Source: Candidatus Nitrosopumilus sp. (GTDB lineage Archaea; Thermoproteota; Nitrososphaeria; Nitrososphaerales; Nitrosopumilaceae). From it: 7,745 bases of DNA. A program made the position numbers and the translations under genes. Location: the NCBI GenBank assembly GCA_011055585.1, contig DRGT01000021.1, forward strand, positions 1-7,745, written 5' to 3'. Shown piece after piece: positions 1 to 5,235 of this stretch; the stretch's first letter is position 1; the number at the start of each line of letters is the position of its first letter. Under the pieces are notes generated by a model. That model made no database searches, was not told where the DNA came from, and saw nothing but the letters and a program-made list of their open reading frames with translations.

Positions 1-294
1 AGCTAACCTTGCCCTCAAACTGTTCTTTTTCTTGTTCTAGGGAGCTAACCTTGCCCTCAAACTGTTCTTTTTCTTGTTCTAGGGAGCTAACCTTGCCCTC
101 AAACTGTTCTTTTTCTTGTTCTAGGGAGCTAACCTTACCCTCGAACTGTTCTTTTTCTTGTTCTAGGGAGCCAACCTTTCCCTTGAACTGTCCCTTTTCT
201 TGCTCTAGATAGCTAATCACTCCCTTGAACTGTTCCTTTTCTTGCTTTAGGTAGTTGATCACGCCCTTGAACTGTTCCCTTTCTTGTTCTAAAG
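1..294 (-). repeat. Seven in-frame 42-bp tandem repeats encoding a coiled coil
   Basis: Seven consecutive 42-base units start at 1, 43, 85, 127, 169, 211 and 253, and the array continues past the left edge. Units 1-3 are identical, unit 4 differs from them at two bases, and units 5-7 are progressively more divergent. Read on the minus strand inside the methyltransferase gene, each unit encodes 14 residues, two exact heptads. Val, Leu and Phe occupy three of the four core positions and Lys mostly the fourth. The unit length is a multiple of three, so copy-number change would keep the frame. The units abut without spacers, so this is not a CRISPR array. Confidence 0.95.
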
Positions 295-1327
295 AGATCA
301 TTTGCTTCTTAGTTTGGAGTGATTCCTTTTGCTCGTTTACAAGGTAATCATTATACCACCTTGAAAATTTTGAAAGTTTTTTTCTGGTAATTGTTTCGGC
401 TTCTGAATGCAGTACATCTTTTTTACTACACATCACTATAGCCCATCTGATAAGTTCAGTAAGATTTCCTTTCGAAGCTTCTGGAAATGTTTGTTGTAAA
501 TCTGGTCGTTCTGAGTATACATTCAAAAGAGCAGAAAGAGGTTCGCTGAAAAAGTTATTATGTAATTGAATTATTCTCTTGCTTTTTTCATTCAACAGAA
601 TGTTTGATATTTCAAGAACTTTGGTTGAATTTTTATCTCGTGTATTTAAGATAAAACCTAACCCATAGCCTTCCCCACTGTGAAAATCTATTATTTCAAA
701 ACTGGGATACTCGGATTTAATTTTCTTCCAAAATTTGATTACCTCTCCAACATTTTTTTTTGGTCCTTTATTGATGTCATGAAAGGCGATTATTCCTTCT
801 TTTCGCACCAATCCACGATACATCTCAAAGTCTTTCTTTACACCTTTGTATGTATGGTCACCATCTATCAAAAGGAAATCTAATTTTTTTGAATTAAGAA
901 TTCGTTTAGTTTTTTCTAGAGTACTTTTCTCATGGGAGTTACTTCGAATAAGATGAATTTTTTGTTTAGCATTAGCAAATGATTCATAAATCGACATATT
1001 GGAATTTGGATATAGTTCTCCTCCAAAGGCGCCTTGAGGCAAATCAATACTAATTATATTTGCTTTTGGATCCGCAATCTTGGTTAAAAGAAAAAACGTA
1101 CCACCAGATGCTGTACCAATTTCAAGAAAATTTTTTGACGGATATTTCTTTAAAATTTTTAATAACGTTTTGATTTCTTCTTTTTTCTGAAGTGGTTCGA
1201 TTGAAAAATTTCCATAACGAAAATTGAATGCTAAATCGATAAAATTTTCAAATGTACGACATTCTTCTGACTGTATTTTTAATTTTGATATTATCTCTTC
1301 ATTTCTTGTATCATGAGTTACCTGCAT
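1..1327 (-). CDS. Class I SAM-dependent methyltransferase with C-terminal 14-residue coiled-coil repeats (partial, 3' end outside window)
   Basis: This gene is open for 442 codons from an ATG at 1327 and has no stop before the left edge. Residues about 50-230 resemble a Rossmann methyltransferase of the Methyltransf_24/CmcI-like type: a SAM-binding motif I with FLEIGTASGG at 67-76, the acidic strand IISIDLPQG at 91-99, DFLLIDGDHTYKG at 150-162, and GIIAFHDI at 178-185. Residues about 270-297 carry a short helical stretch (RPDLQQTFPEA, then LIRWA) that I recall from archaeal and bacterial glycan-gene proteins. From about residue 345 it turns into a 14-residue repeat (consensus KVSSLEQEKEQFEG) of exactly two heptads, predicting a long coiled coil. 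Its acceptor is unknown; a sugar or surface-glycan substrate is inferred from family habits. A TATA-like box 26 bases upstream supports this start and a leaderless mRNA. A cephalosporin-hydroxylase-like hydroxylase is the main alternative function. Confidence 0.8.
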   Translation of the reverse strand, partial: MQVTHDTRNEEIISKLKIQSEECRTFENFIDLAFNFRYGNFSIEPLQKKEEIKTLLKILKKYPSKNFLEIGTASGGTFFLLTKIADPKANIISIDLPQGAFGGELYPNSNMSIYESFANAKQKIHLIRSNSHEKSTLEKTKRILNSKKLDFLLIDGDHTYKGVKKDFEMYRGLVRKEGIIAFHDINKGPKKNVGEVIKFWKKIKSEYPSFEIIDFHSGEGYGLGFILNTRDKNSTKVLEISNILLNEKSKRIIQLHNNFFSEPLSALLNVYSERPDLQQTFPEASKGNLTELIRWAIVMCSKKDVLHSEAETITRKKLSKFSRWYNDYLVNEQKESLQTKKQMISLEQEREQFKGVINYLKQEKEQFKGVISYLEQEKGQFKGKVGSLEQEKEQFEGKVSSLEQEKEQFEGKVSSLEQEKEQFEGKVSSLEQEKEQFEGKVS

Positions 1328-1348
1328 AGGCTGTTTTGAATGAAAACA

Positions 1349-1356
1349 ATATAAAA
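1349..1356 (-). promoter_or_regulatory. TATA-like box of the methyltransferase gene
   Basis: The plus-strand sequence atataaaa reads TTTTATAT on the minus strand. Its centre is about 26 bases upstream of the ATG at 1327, which is the archaeal TATA-to-start-site distance, so transcription should begin at or next to the start codon. The assignment is by sequence and spacing only. Confidence 0.5.
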
Positions 1357-1490
1357 TCTATTTTCATCTTTTCATACACTAATACGACCATTTCCGATGC
1401 CTCCATTTTAAAAAAACCTACTATTTCATAATAATTCAGATAAATGTAATCAAAAATCAAGGTATTAGACAATAGCGACAAAATTCGGTA

Positions 1491-1498
1491 AAAATATA
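1491..1498 (+). promoter_or_regulatory. TATA-like box of the prefoldin beta gene
   Basis: The sequence aaaatata is centred about 30 bases before the ATG at 1525, so a transcript would begin around 1520-1525 with almost no leader. A TTG at 1516 would then lie at or upstream of the mRNA start, which favours the ATG. Confidence 0.45.
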
Positions 1499-1524
1499 AG
1501 AAAACTAACTCTTGATTGATTCAA

Positions 1525-1929
1525 ATGGCTTCTGGACAACAAATACCACCCTGGCTGCAAGAACAATTAGTAAAAATGCAACAAGCTCAGCAAAATTTAC
1601 AATCAATTATGGCTCAAAAACAGCAACTAGAATTAGAGCAACTAGAGTCTGATAAAGCATTAGAAGAGTTAAAAAAAGCTGGTGATGATGACGATGTCTA
1701 TAAACACGCAGGCTCTATTCTCATAAAATCAAACAAAAAAGACCTCATTGCAGAGATTGAAGAACGAAAAGAATTGGCAAATACACGAGTTACTGTTCTG
1801 GGAAAACAGGAGACAAGAATTAAAGAAACAATAAAGGAACAAGAATCAAAAATTAATCAGATGGTTAAAAGTTCATCTTCAGGAGCTACTAGTTCTAATA
1901 CTCCACCAAAACCACAGCCACCCAAATAA
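1525..1929 (+). CDS. pfdB: Prefoldin subunit beta
   Basis: Prefoldin is a cytoplasmic hexameric co-chaperone (two alpha, four beta) that holds unfolded proteins and passes them to the thermosome. This 134-residue product has the beta-subunit plan: an N-terminal helix starting MASGQQIPPWLQEQL and rich in Gln, a single beta-hairpin region at about 57-80 (VYKHAGSILIKS then RVTVLGKQE after a short helix), and a C-terminal helix ending near residue 113. The last 20 or so residues are a Ser/Thr/Pro-rich tail (SSSSGATSS, then PPKPQPPK), making it slightly longer than the usual 115-125 residues. I chose the ATG at 1525 over the in-frame TTG at 1516 because the family begins at the equivalent Met and the TATA-like box is too close to the TTG. 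The next gene begins 29 bases downstream on the same strand. Confidence 0.93.
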   Translation: MASGQQIPPWLQEQLVKMQQAQQNLQSIMAQKQQLELEQLESDKALEELKKAGDDDDVYKHAGSILIKSNKKDLIAEIEERKELANTRVTVLGKQETRIKETIKEQESKINQMVKSSSSGATSSNTPPKPQPPK

Positions 1930-1936
1930 AATATTA
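1929..1936 (+). promoter_or_regulatory. Possible TATA-like box of the XPF-type nuclease gene
   Basis: The sequence aaatatta overlaps the last base of the prefoldin stop codon and is centred 26-27 bases before the GTG at 1959. The spacing fits a leaderless transcript for the nuclease, but the match is weak and co-transcription with prefoldin is equally possible. Confidence 0.3.
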
Positions 1937-1958
1937 ACATACAAAACAAATCTTTCTT

Positions 1959-2642
1959 GTGAATCTTAACAAATTGCGAATAGTTATCGATGAGAGAGAA
2001 AAAAAGAGTGGGATTCCAGATCTGTTAAAGGCAGTTGGTGTCAATACTGAGATTAAGACTCTACCAATTGGTGATTACATTGTTGCACCTGAAACCGTTG
2101 TAGAAAGAAAAAGTATTCGTGATTTAATGTCATCAATTTTTGATGGGAGATTATTTGATCAATGTGAAAGGCTAAAAGAACATTTTCAACATCCAGTAAT
2201 TTTGATTGAAGGCAATGTTGATGAAATTGAATCTATTACAGAAAACCCCTTAATTTTTTATGGTTCTTTGGCGACAATAGCAATTGATTTTAAAATTCCT
2301 ATAATTCCAACTCCAAATGCTTCACATACTGCAAAATTGTTAGTATCGATGTGTTCAAGAAAACAAACTTCAAAGGGGCCATTTCTAAAAAAGATTAGAA
2401 AATCTAATGATACTCATAGACAACAACTTTCAGTATTGTGTAGTTTGCCAGGGGTAGGAGAAAAAACAGCAATACGCATGCTTGAAAAATTTGGAACTCC
2501 TCTGAGAGTTTTTACTGCCTCATCTACAGAACTTTCAAAAGTTGAAGGTCTTGGAGGTGCTCGTGCTAAAAAAATAAAGAAAATGCTTGAAAGTAAAAGC
2601 AAATTCCAAAAAAAATCAAATCAAAAAACCCTGCATGACTAG
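1959..2642 (+). CDS. xpf: XPF/ERCC4-type DNA structure-specific endonuclease, short (no helicase) form
   Basis: XPF-family nucleases cut branched DNA (flaps, forks, nicked junctions) in repair and fork restart. The 227-residue product has the nuclease motif split as IDERE (10-14), GDY (38-40), ERK (49-51) and D55, the metal-binding signature of the family. A tandem helix-hairpin-helix region follows: LPGVGEKTA at 163-171 and EGLGGARAKK at 196-205, which should bind DNA and mediate dimerisation. There is no helicase domain, so it matches the short crenarchaeal-type XPF rather than euryarchaeal Hef. The C-terminus is basic (KSKFQKKSNQK) and shows no canonical PCNA-binding QxxLxxFF box, unlike what is known for Sulfolobus XPF. 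The start is a GTG; the nuclease core begins within ten residues, so little can be missing. The stop lies one base from the opposing Nob1 stop. Confidence 0.9.
   Translation: MNLNKLRIVIDEREKKSGIPDLLKAVGVNTEIKTLPIGDYIVAPETVVERKSIRDLMSSIFDGRLFDQCERLKEHFQHPVILIEGNVDEIESITENPLIFYGSLATIAIDFKIPIIPTPNASHTAKLLVSMCSRKQTSKGPFLKKIRKSNDTHRQQLSVLCSLPGVGEKTAIRMLEKFGTPLRVFTASSTELSKVEGLGGARAKKIKKMLESKSKFQKKSNQKTLHD
2608..2628 (-). terminator. Possible T-tract terminator for the NAD kinase-Nob1 transcript
   Basis: On the minus strand, runs of six T (2628-2623) and eight T (2615-2608) begin 15 bases past the Nob1 stop. Archaeal polymerase can stop at U-rich tracts without a hairpin. These bases are also the Lys-rich C-terminal codons of the opposing nuclease gene, so the A-richness has a coding explanation too. 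Confidence 0.35.
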
Positions 2643-2643
2643 A

Positions 2644-3135
2644 TCATTTGATGGATTTTTTCGTTAGTAATTTTCGTCGAAGTTTGTTTCCACATAGAGG
2701 ACAAACAGTAAGCTTTGAAAAATTTTTGTGGCATCCAGGACAAAAATAAACCCAATTTCCTACATTTTTTATTCCTGATGTCATTACAGGGATTACCTGT
2801 AACCCTAGATTCTTTGCTACATTTGATACTGCAAAATCATCTGTGATCAATTCTCCGGAAAGTTCCAAGCTTAGGGCAAGAGATGATAAATCTTCTTTAG
2901 AAAGTTGTTGATAGTCTCCTGTTTTTTTTGCAGTGTTGGTTACAGATTCTATGAATTTTTTTTGAGGTTCTTTTATCTCAAGTCTTTTTGTTTCCAGTAA
3001 TACTCCTAGTGCATCATGATTTTTTTTGATGTGTTTTATTTCTTCAAACACTGATGATGTAGTATAGTATTTTGATGATGATGCAAAAGGAACGCCTGCA
3101 TAAAACGCGCTTGCATCTAAAACTCTAAAAACCAA
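2644..3135 (-). CDS. nob1: Endonuclease Nob1 (PIN domain plus zinc ribbon), small-subunit rRNA 3'-end maturation
   Basis: Nob1 cleaves the 3' end of precursor small-subunit rRNA during late 30S assembly. Residues 1-125 form a PIN domain with the expected acidic site: D7 in VLDASAF, E31 or E32 in VFEEI, D82 in EDLSSLALSLEL, and D99/D100 in LITDDFAVSNVA. The C-terminus holds a zinc ribbon with CPGC at 132-135 and CPLC at 145-148, followed by a Lys/Arg-rich tail suited to rRNA contact. PIN plus ribbon in 163 residues fits archaeal Nob1 and argues against a toxin-type VapC. The start must be TTG: a TGA lies two codons upstream in this frame and no ATG or GTG precedes the VLDAS core. The gene begins inside the last codons of the NAD kinase frame (11-base overlap), so the two are probably co-transcribed and translationally coupled. 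Confidence 0.93.
   Translation of the reverse strand: MVFRVLDASAFYAGVPFASSSKYYTTSSVFEEIKHIKKNHDALGVLLETKRLEIKEPQKKFIESVTNTAKKTGDYQQLSKEDLSSLALSLELSGELITDDFAVSNVAKNLGLQVIPVMTSGIKNVGNWVYFCPGCHKNFSKLTVCPLCGNKLRRKLLTKKSIK
2656..2661 (+). terminator. Possible T-tract terminator for the XPF-type nuclease transcript
   Basis: A run of six T starts 14 bases past the nuclease stop, with four more T a few bases on. It lies inside the Nob1 coding end, because the convergent genes leave no intergenic space. Its role is inferred from position only. Confidence 0.3.
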
Positions 3136-3940
3136 GCTTGCTCATCTGTCGCAGTCCTCGTTTTTTCAATCTAACAAAGACAGCTGCTTTATTGTATTTT
3201 TTAATAATAATTGTTTCTTCAAAACCTGCTGATTTTACTACTTGTGCATCCATGATAATGTTACAATCATGTGAACAAATTACTTCGATTTTCTCATCTG
3301 GTACTACAATAGATTCTAATTTGTATACTGGTGCTACTGGCGTAATGAGTAGCACATCAAGACTCTCATGCAGTATTGGGCCTCCAAGTGAAAAAGAGTG
3401 TCCCGTAGAGCCACTAGGTGTTGCAATAATAACTCCATCCATCTTTTGTTTTACAGTATCATTTTGAAATTTTATTTCAATTTCAGCAGTTTTTGTTAAA
3501 TGTTTTCTATTAATGTAAATTTCATTTAATGCTGGAGGAAATTCTTCTCCTCCACAAGATGCAACAACTCGTATTCTTTTATCAAGAAAAACCTTTCCAG
3601 ATGTAATTTGTTTAATGGCATTATCTATTTCATCAATCGTTATTTCAGATAAAATCCCTCGATTCCCTCCTACATTAATTCCTAGTAATGGCGTTTCGTT
3701 TTGTAAGTGTCTAAATGCACGCAATGTGGTTCCATCTCCACCAAGTGTAAAAACTAAATCTAATTTTTTCCCCCTAAGTTCTTCCATTGATTCAACTTGT
3801 TGTGCACCTTCAACTTTAACTGGCGATACTGTAAATACTTGGGCCTTTTTTGAGAGCAGTTTTTTTGCAATCTTTTTTGCCGCCTCTTCAGATTCTTTAG
3901 AACCAAATTTGCTGACTAATGCAACTTTGCTTAATTTCAA
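3125..3940 (-). CDS. nadK: NAD(+) kinase (ATP/polyphosphate-dependent, NADP synthesis)
   Basis: NAD kinase phosphorylates NAD to NADP in the cytoplasm. The 271-residue product shows the family signatures: LGGDGT at 66-71 with catalytic D69, GINVGGNRGILSE at 87-99, the NE pair at 139-140, and MDGVIIATPSGSTGHSFSLGGPI across 167-189 (the glycine-rich motif, with GH in place of the common AY). MDAQVV near 230-235 also fits the C-terminal beta domain. I chose the TTG at 3940, giving MKLSKVALVS, because a TATA-like box is centred about 26 bases upstream of it. A GTG at 3949 would add three residues but sits only about 18 bases from that box, too close to be transcribed from it. The gene leads a two-gene unit with Nob1, overlapping it by 11 bases, and is divergent from the rhodanese gene. 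Confidence 0.93.
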   Translation of the reverse strand: MKLSKVALVSKFGSKESEEAAKKIAKKLLSKKAQVFTVSPVKVEGAQQVESMEELRGKKLDLVFTLGGDGTTLRAFRHLQNETPLLGINVGGNRGILSEITIDEIDNAIKQITSGKVFLDKRIRVVASCGGEEFPPALNEIYINRKHLTKTAEIEIKFQNDTVKQKMDGVIIATPSGSTGHSFSLGGPILHESLDVLLITPVAPVYKLESIVVPDEKIEVICSHDCNIIMDAQVVKSAGFEETIIIKKYNKAAVFVRLKKRGLRQMSKLGF

Positions 3941-3963
3941 ACAGAACACTCTCTATTACTTCA

Positions 3964-3971
3964 TTTAAAAA
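3964..3971 (-). promoter_or_regulatory. TATA-like box of the NAD kinase-Nob1 unit
   Basis: The minus strand reads TTTTTAAA here, centred about 26 bases upstream of the TTG at 3940. This spacing favours the TTG over the GTG at 3949 as the translation start of NAD kinase. Confidence 0.45.
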
Positions 3972-4005
3972 TCATAGTTTTAGGAAGATAGATTGAGACA
4001 AACAA

Positions 4006-4018
4006 TTAAGTATGAAAA
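4006..4018 (+). promoter_or_regulatory. Weak TATA-like stretch before the rhodanese gene
   Basis: An A+T-rich stretch (ttaagtatgaaaa) is centred roughly 27-31 bases before the ATG at 4041. It fits a nearly leaderless transcript and would put the upstream in-frame TTG at 3993 outside the mRNA. The box itself is poor. Confidence 0.3.
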
Positions 4019-4040
4019 AAGATTTGTCTTGTATGTTAAA

Positions 4041-4886
4041 ATGGCTTATGTGCACCCCGAAGTTTTAGTTGATACCGAATGGGTTTCTAAAAATCCACCT
4101 AATGATAACAGAAAGATTGTGGAAGTAGACTATGATCCAGAAAATGGATACAAAAAAGGTCACATTAAAGGTGCTACTTTAATCTGGTGGAAACGTGACA
4201 TCAACGATCCTATAGCACGAGATATCGTTAACAAAGAACAATTTCAAGAATTAATGGCAAAAAATGGAATAAAATCTGACACTGAAGTTATAATGTATGG
4301 TGATTTTAATAACTGGTTTGCAGCATTTTCTTTTTGGGTTTTCAAATATTATGGACATGAAAACATCAAGATTATGAATGGCGGAAGAAAAAAATGGGAA
4401 TTAGAAAATAGAGAATATACCACTGAGGAACCACAAATTGATAAAACATCATACACAGCAAAAGAACCAGATGAACAACTTCGTGAATACTTGGTCGGTG
4501 TCAAAAAAGCTTTAGATGATAATAATATCGTTATGGTGGATGTTAGATCTCCAAAAGAATTTACAGGCGAAATCACTGCTCCTCCAGAATATCCAATGGA
4601 GCATGCACAGCGTGGAGGACATATACCTGGTGCAAACAATATTCCTTGGTCCACGGCAGTAAACGATGCAGATGGGACATTCAAATCAGCTGAAGAACTA
4701 AAACAAATTTACGAATCAAAAGGAATTACTTCAGATAAAAATGTCATTTGCTATTGTAGAATTGGAGAACGCTCTTCACATTCATGGTTTGTCCTCAAAT
4801 ATCTTCTTGGCTATCCTAATGTTTCAAACTACGATGGGTCTTGGACTGAATGGGGAAATATGATTAAAAACCCAATTGAAAAATAA
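4041..4886 (+). CDS. Thiosulfate/3-mercaptopyruvate sulfurtransferase-like protein, tandem rhodanese domains
   Basis: Rhodaneses move sulfane sulfur from donors such as thiosulfate to a thiophilic acceptor through a cysteine persulfide. The 281-residue product starts MAYVHPEVLVDTEWV and has two rhodanese domains. The N-terminal one (about 7-125) carries YGDFNNWFAAF at 86-96, with D88 where an active cysteine would be, so it should be catalytically silent. The C-terminal one (about 150-281) has the active loop CRIGERSSH with C239 and ends with YDGSWTEWGN. The overall pattern closely resembles the SseA-type enzymes I recall from actinobacteria and other archaea. An in-frame TTG at 3993 would add 16 residues (MRQTIKYEKRFVLYVK), but the family starts at the ATG. 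The next gene's ATG directly abuts its TAA. The physiological donor cannot be read from the sequence. Confidence 0.92.
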   Translation: MAYVHPEVLVDTEWVSKNPPNDNRKIVEVDYDPENGYKKGHIKGATLIWWKRDINDPIARDIVNKEQFQELMAKNGIKSDTEVIMYGDFNNWFAAFSFWVFKYYGHENIKIMNGGRKKWELENREYTTEEPQIDKTSYTAKEPDEQLREYLVGVKKALDDNNIVMVDVRSPKEFTGEITAPPEYPMEHAQRGGHIPGANNIPWSTAVNDADGTFKSAEELKQIYESKGITSDKNVICYCRIGERSSHSWFVLKYLLGYPNVSNYDGSWTEWGNMIKNPIEK

Positions 4887-5198
4887 ATGAGTCATGATTT
4901 TCCAATCCTAAAAAAAGGAAGTTTTTATTTTATCAAAGATGGAGAAAACTATCTTATCATGGAAGATAAGACAAAACGGGGCTTGACAGTCAAAGAGAGA
5001 TCAATTGATGAGAAACTAAACGTAGAAGCAGAAAAAGGTATGATTCACGACATGGATGGAATAGGACACTGGGTTCCTATTCGTTGGTTTTTTCCAAAAA
5101 AACAATATGACCTTGGGCAAGTACTTCAACACGCTGAAGCAATGGAAAAAAAGTACAACGAGCTTCGAGAATTGACTTGTCCGGATGATAACGACTAG
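4887..5198 (+). CDS. Conserved-looking small protein of unknown function, coupled to the rhodanese
   Basis: I do not recognise this 103-residue protein. Its ATG follows the rhodanese TAA with no base between, so the two are almost certainly co-transcribed and translationally coupled. The first half looks beta-rich (GSFYFIKDGENYLIMEDK), the middle holds HDMDGIGHWVPIRWFFPKK with aromatic residues and two histidines, and the C-terminal third is a charged helix (LQHAEAMEKKYNELREL) ending in a single-cysteine acidic tail (TCPDDND). It has no signal peptide, membrane segment or metal-binding cysteine cluster. Position suggests an accessory or partner to the sulfurtransferase, which is inference only. 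Confidence 0.8.
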   Translation: MSHDFPILKKGSFYFIKDGENYLIMEDKTKRGLTVKERSIDEKLNVEAEKGMIHDMDGIGHWVPIRWFFPKKQYDLGQVLQHAEAMEKKYNELRELTCPDDND

Positions 5199-5204
5199 AT
5201 AAGA

Positions 5205-5212
5205 TTTTTAAG
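5205..5212 (+). promoter_or_regulatory. TATA-like box of the ferredoxin-domain gene (or T-tract end of the preceding transcript)
   Basis: The sequence tttttaag is centred about 27 bases before the ATG at 5236, in the 37-base gap after the small unknown gene. The spacing suits a leaderless transcript. The five T could instead help end the rhodanese transcript, and both uses are possible at once. Confidence 0.4.
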
Positions 5213-5235
5213 CAATCTCAAATCATTAAGATCAA

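Larger units (their letters stand above)
1328..1524. other. Divergent intergenic region between methyltransferase and prefoldin beta
   Basis: This very A+T-rich stretch lies between two divergently transcribed genes. TATA-like boxes lie towards both ends (1349-1356 for the minus strand, 1491-1498 for the plus strand). I see no RNA gene, clear inverted repeat or convincing small ORF in the middle; a 31-codon minus-strand frame running into the methyltransferase start is probably chance. It may mark the border between accessory and core genes. Confidence 0.6.

Noticed and set aside
9..212. Plus-strand 67-codon frame of a repeated Ser/Cys-rich peptide
   Set aside because: It is the antisense reading of the methyltransferase coiled-coil repeats; the minus strand has the continuous recognisable protein.
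1..294. Possible CRISPR array from the regular 42-base periodicity
   Set aside because: Units abut directly with no unique spacers, and they are in frame with a protein-coding gene.
680..883. Plus-strand 67-codon frame
   Set aside because: It lies wholly antisense to the conserved part of the methyltransferase and has no recognisable features.
1311..1406. Minus-strand 31-codon frame starting MEASEMVVLV upstream of the methyltransferase
   Set aside because: It has no well-placed promoter (the TATA-like box lies inside it), no known motif, and it ends out of frame within the methyltransferase start; probably chance.
2644..3135. VapC-type toxin reading of the PIN-domain gene
   Set aside because: A C-terminal four-cysteine zinc ribbon and the absence of an antitoxin partner point to Nob1 instead.
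3138..3968. Two plus-strand frames (3138-3467 and 3615-3968) opposite NAD kinase
   Set aside because: NAD kinase on the minus strand carries all its signature motifs; these are shadows.
3993..4040. Sixteen-residue N-terminal extension of the rhodanese from a TTG
   Set aside because: Family members start at the MAYxHPEVLV Met, and the A+T-rich promoter stretch lies within the extension.
4349..4684. Minus-strand 111-codon frame opposite the rhodanese
   Set aside because: It is antisense to the conserved tandem rhodanese and lacks any domain signature.
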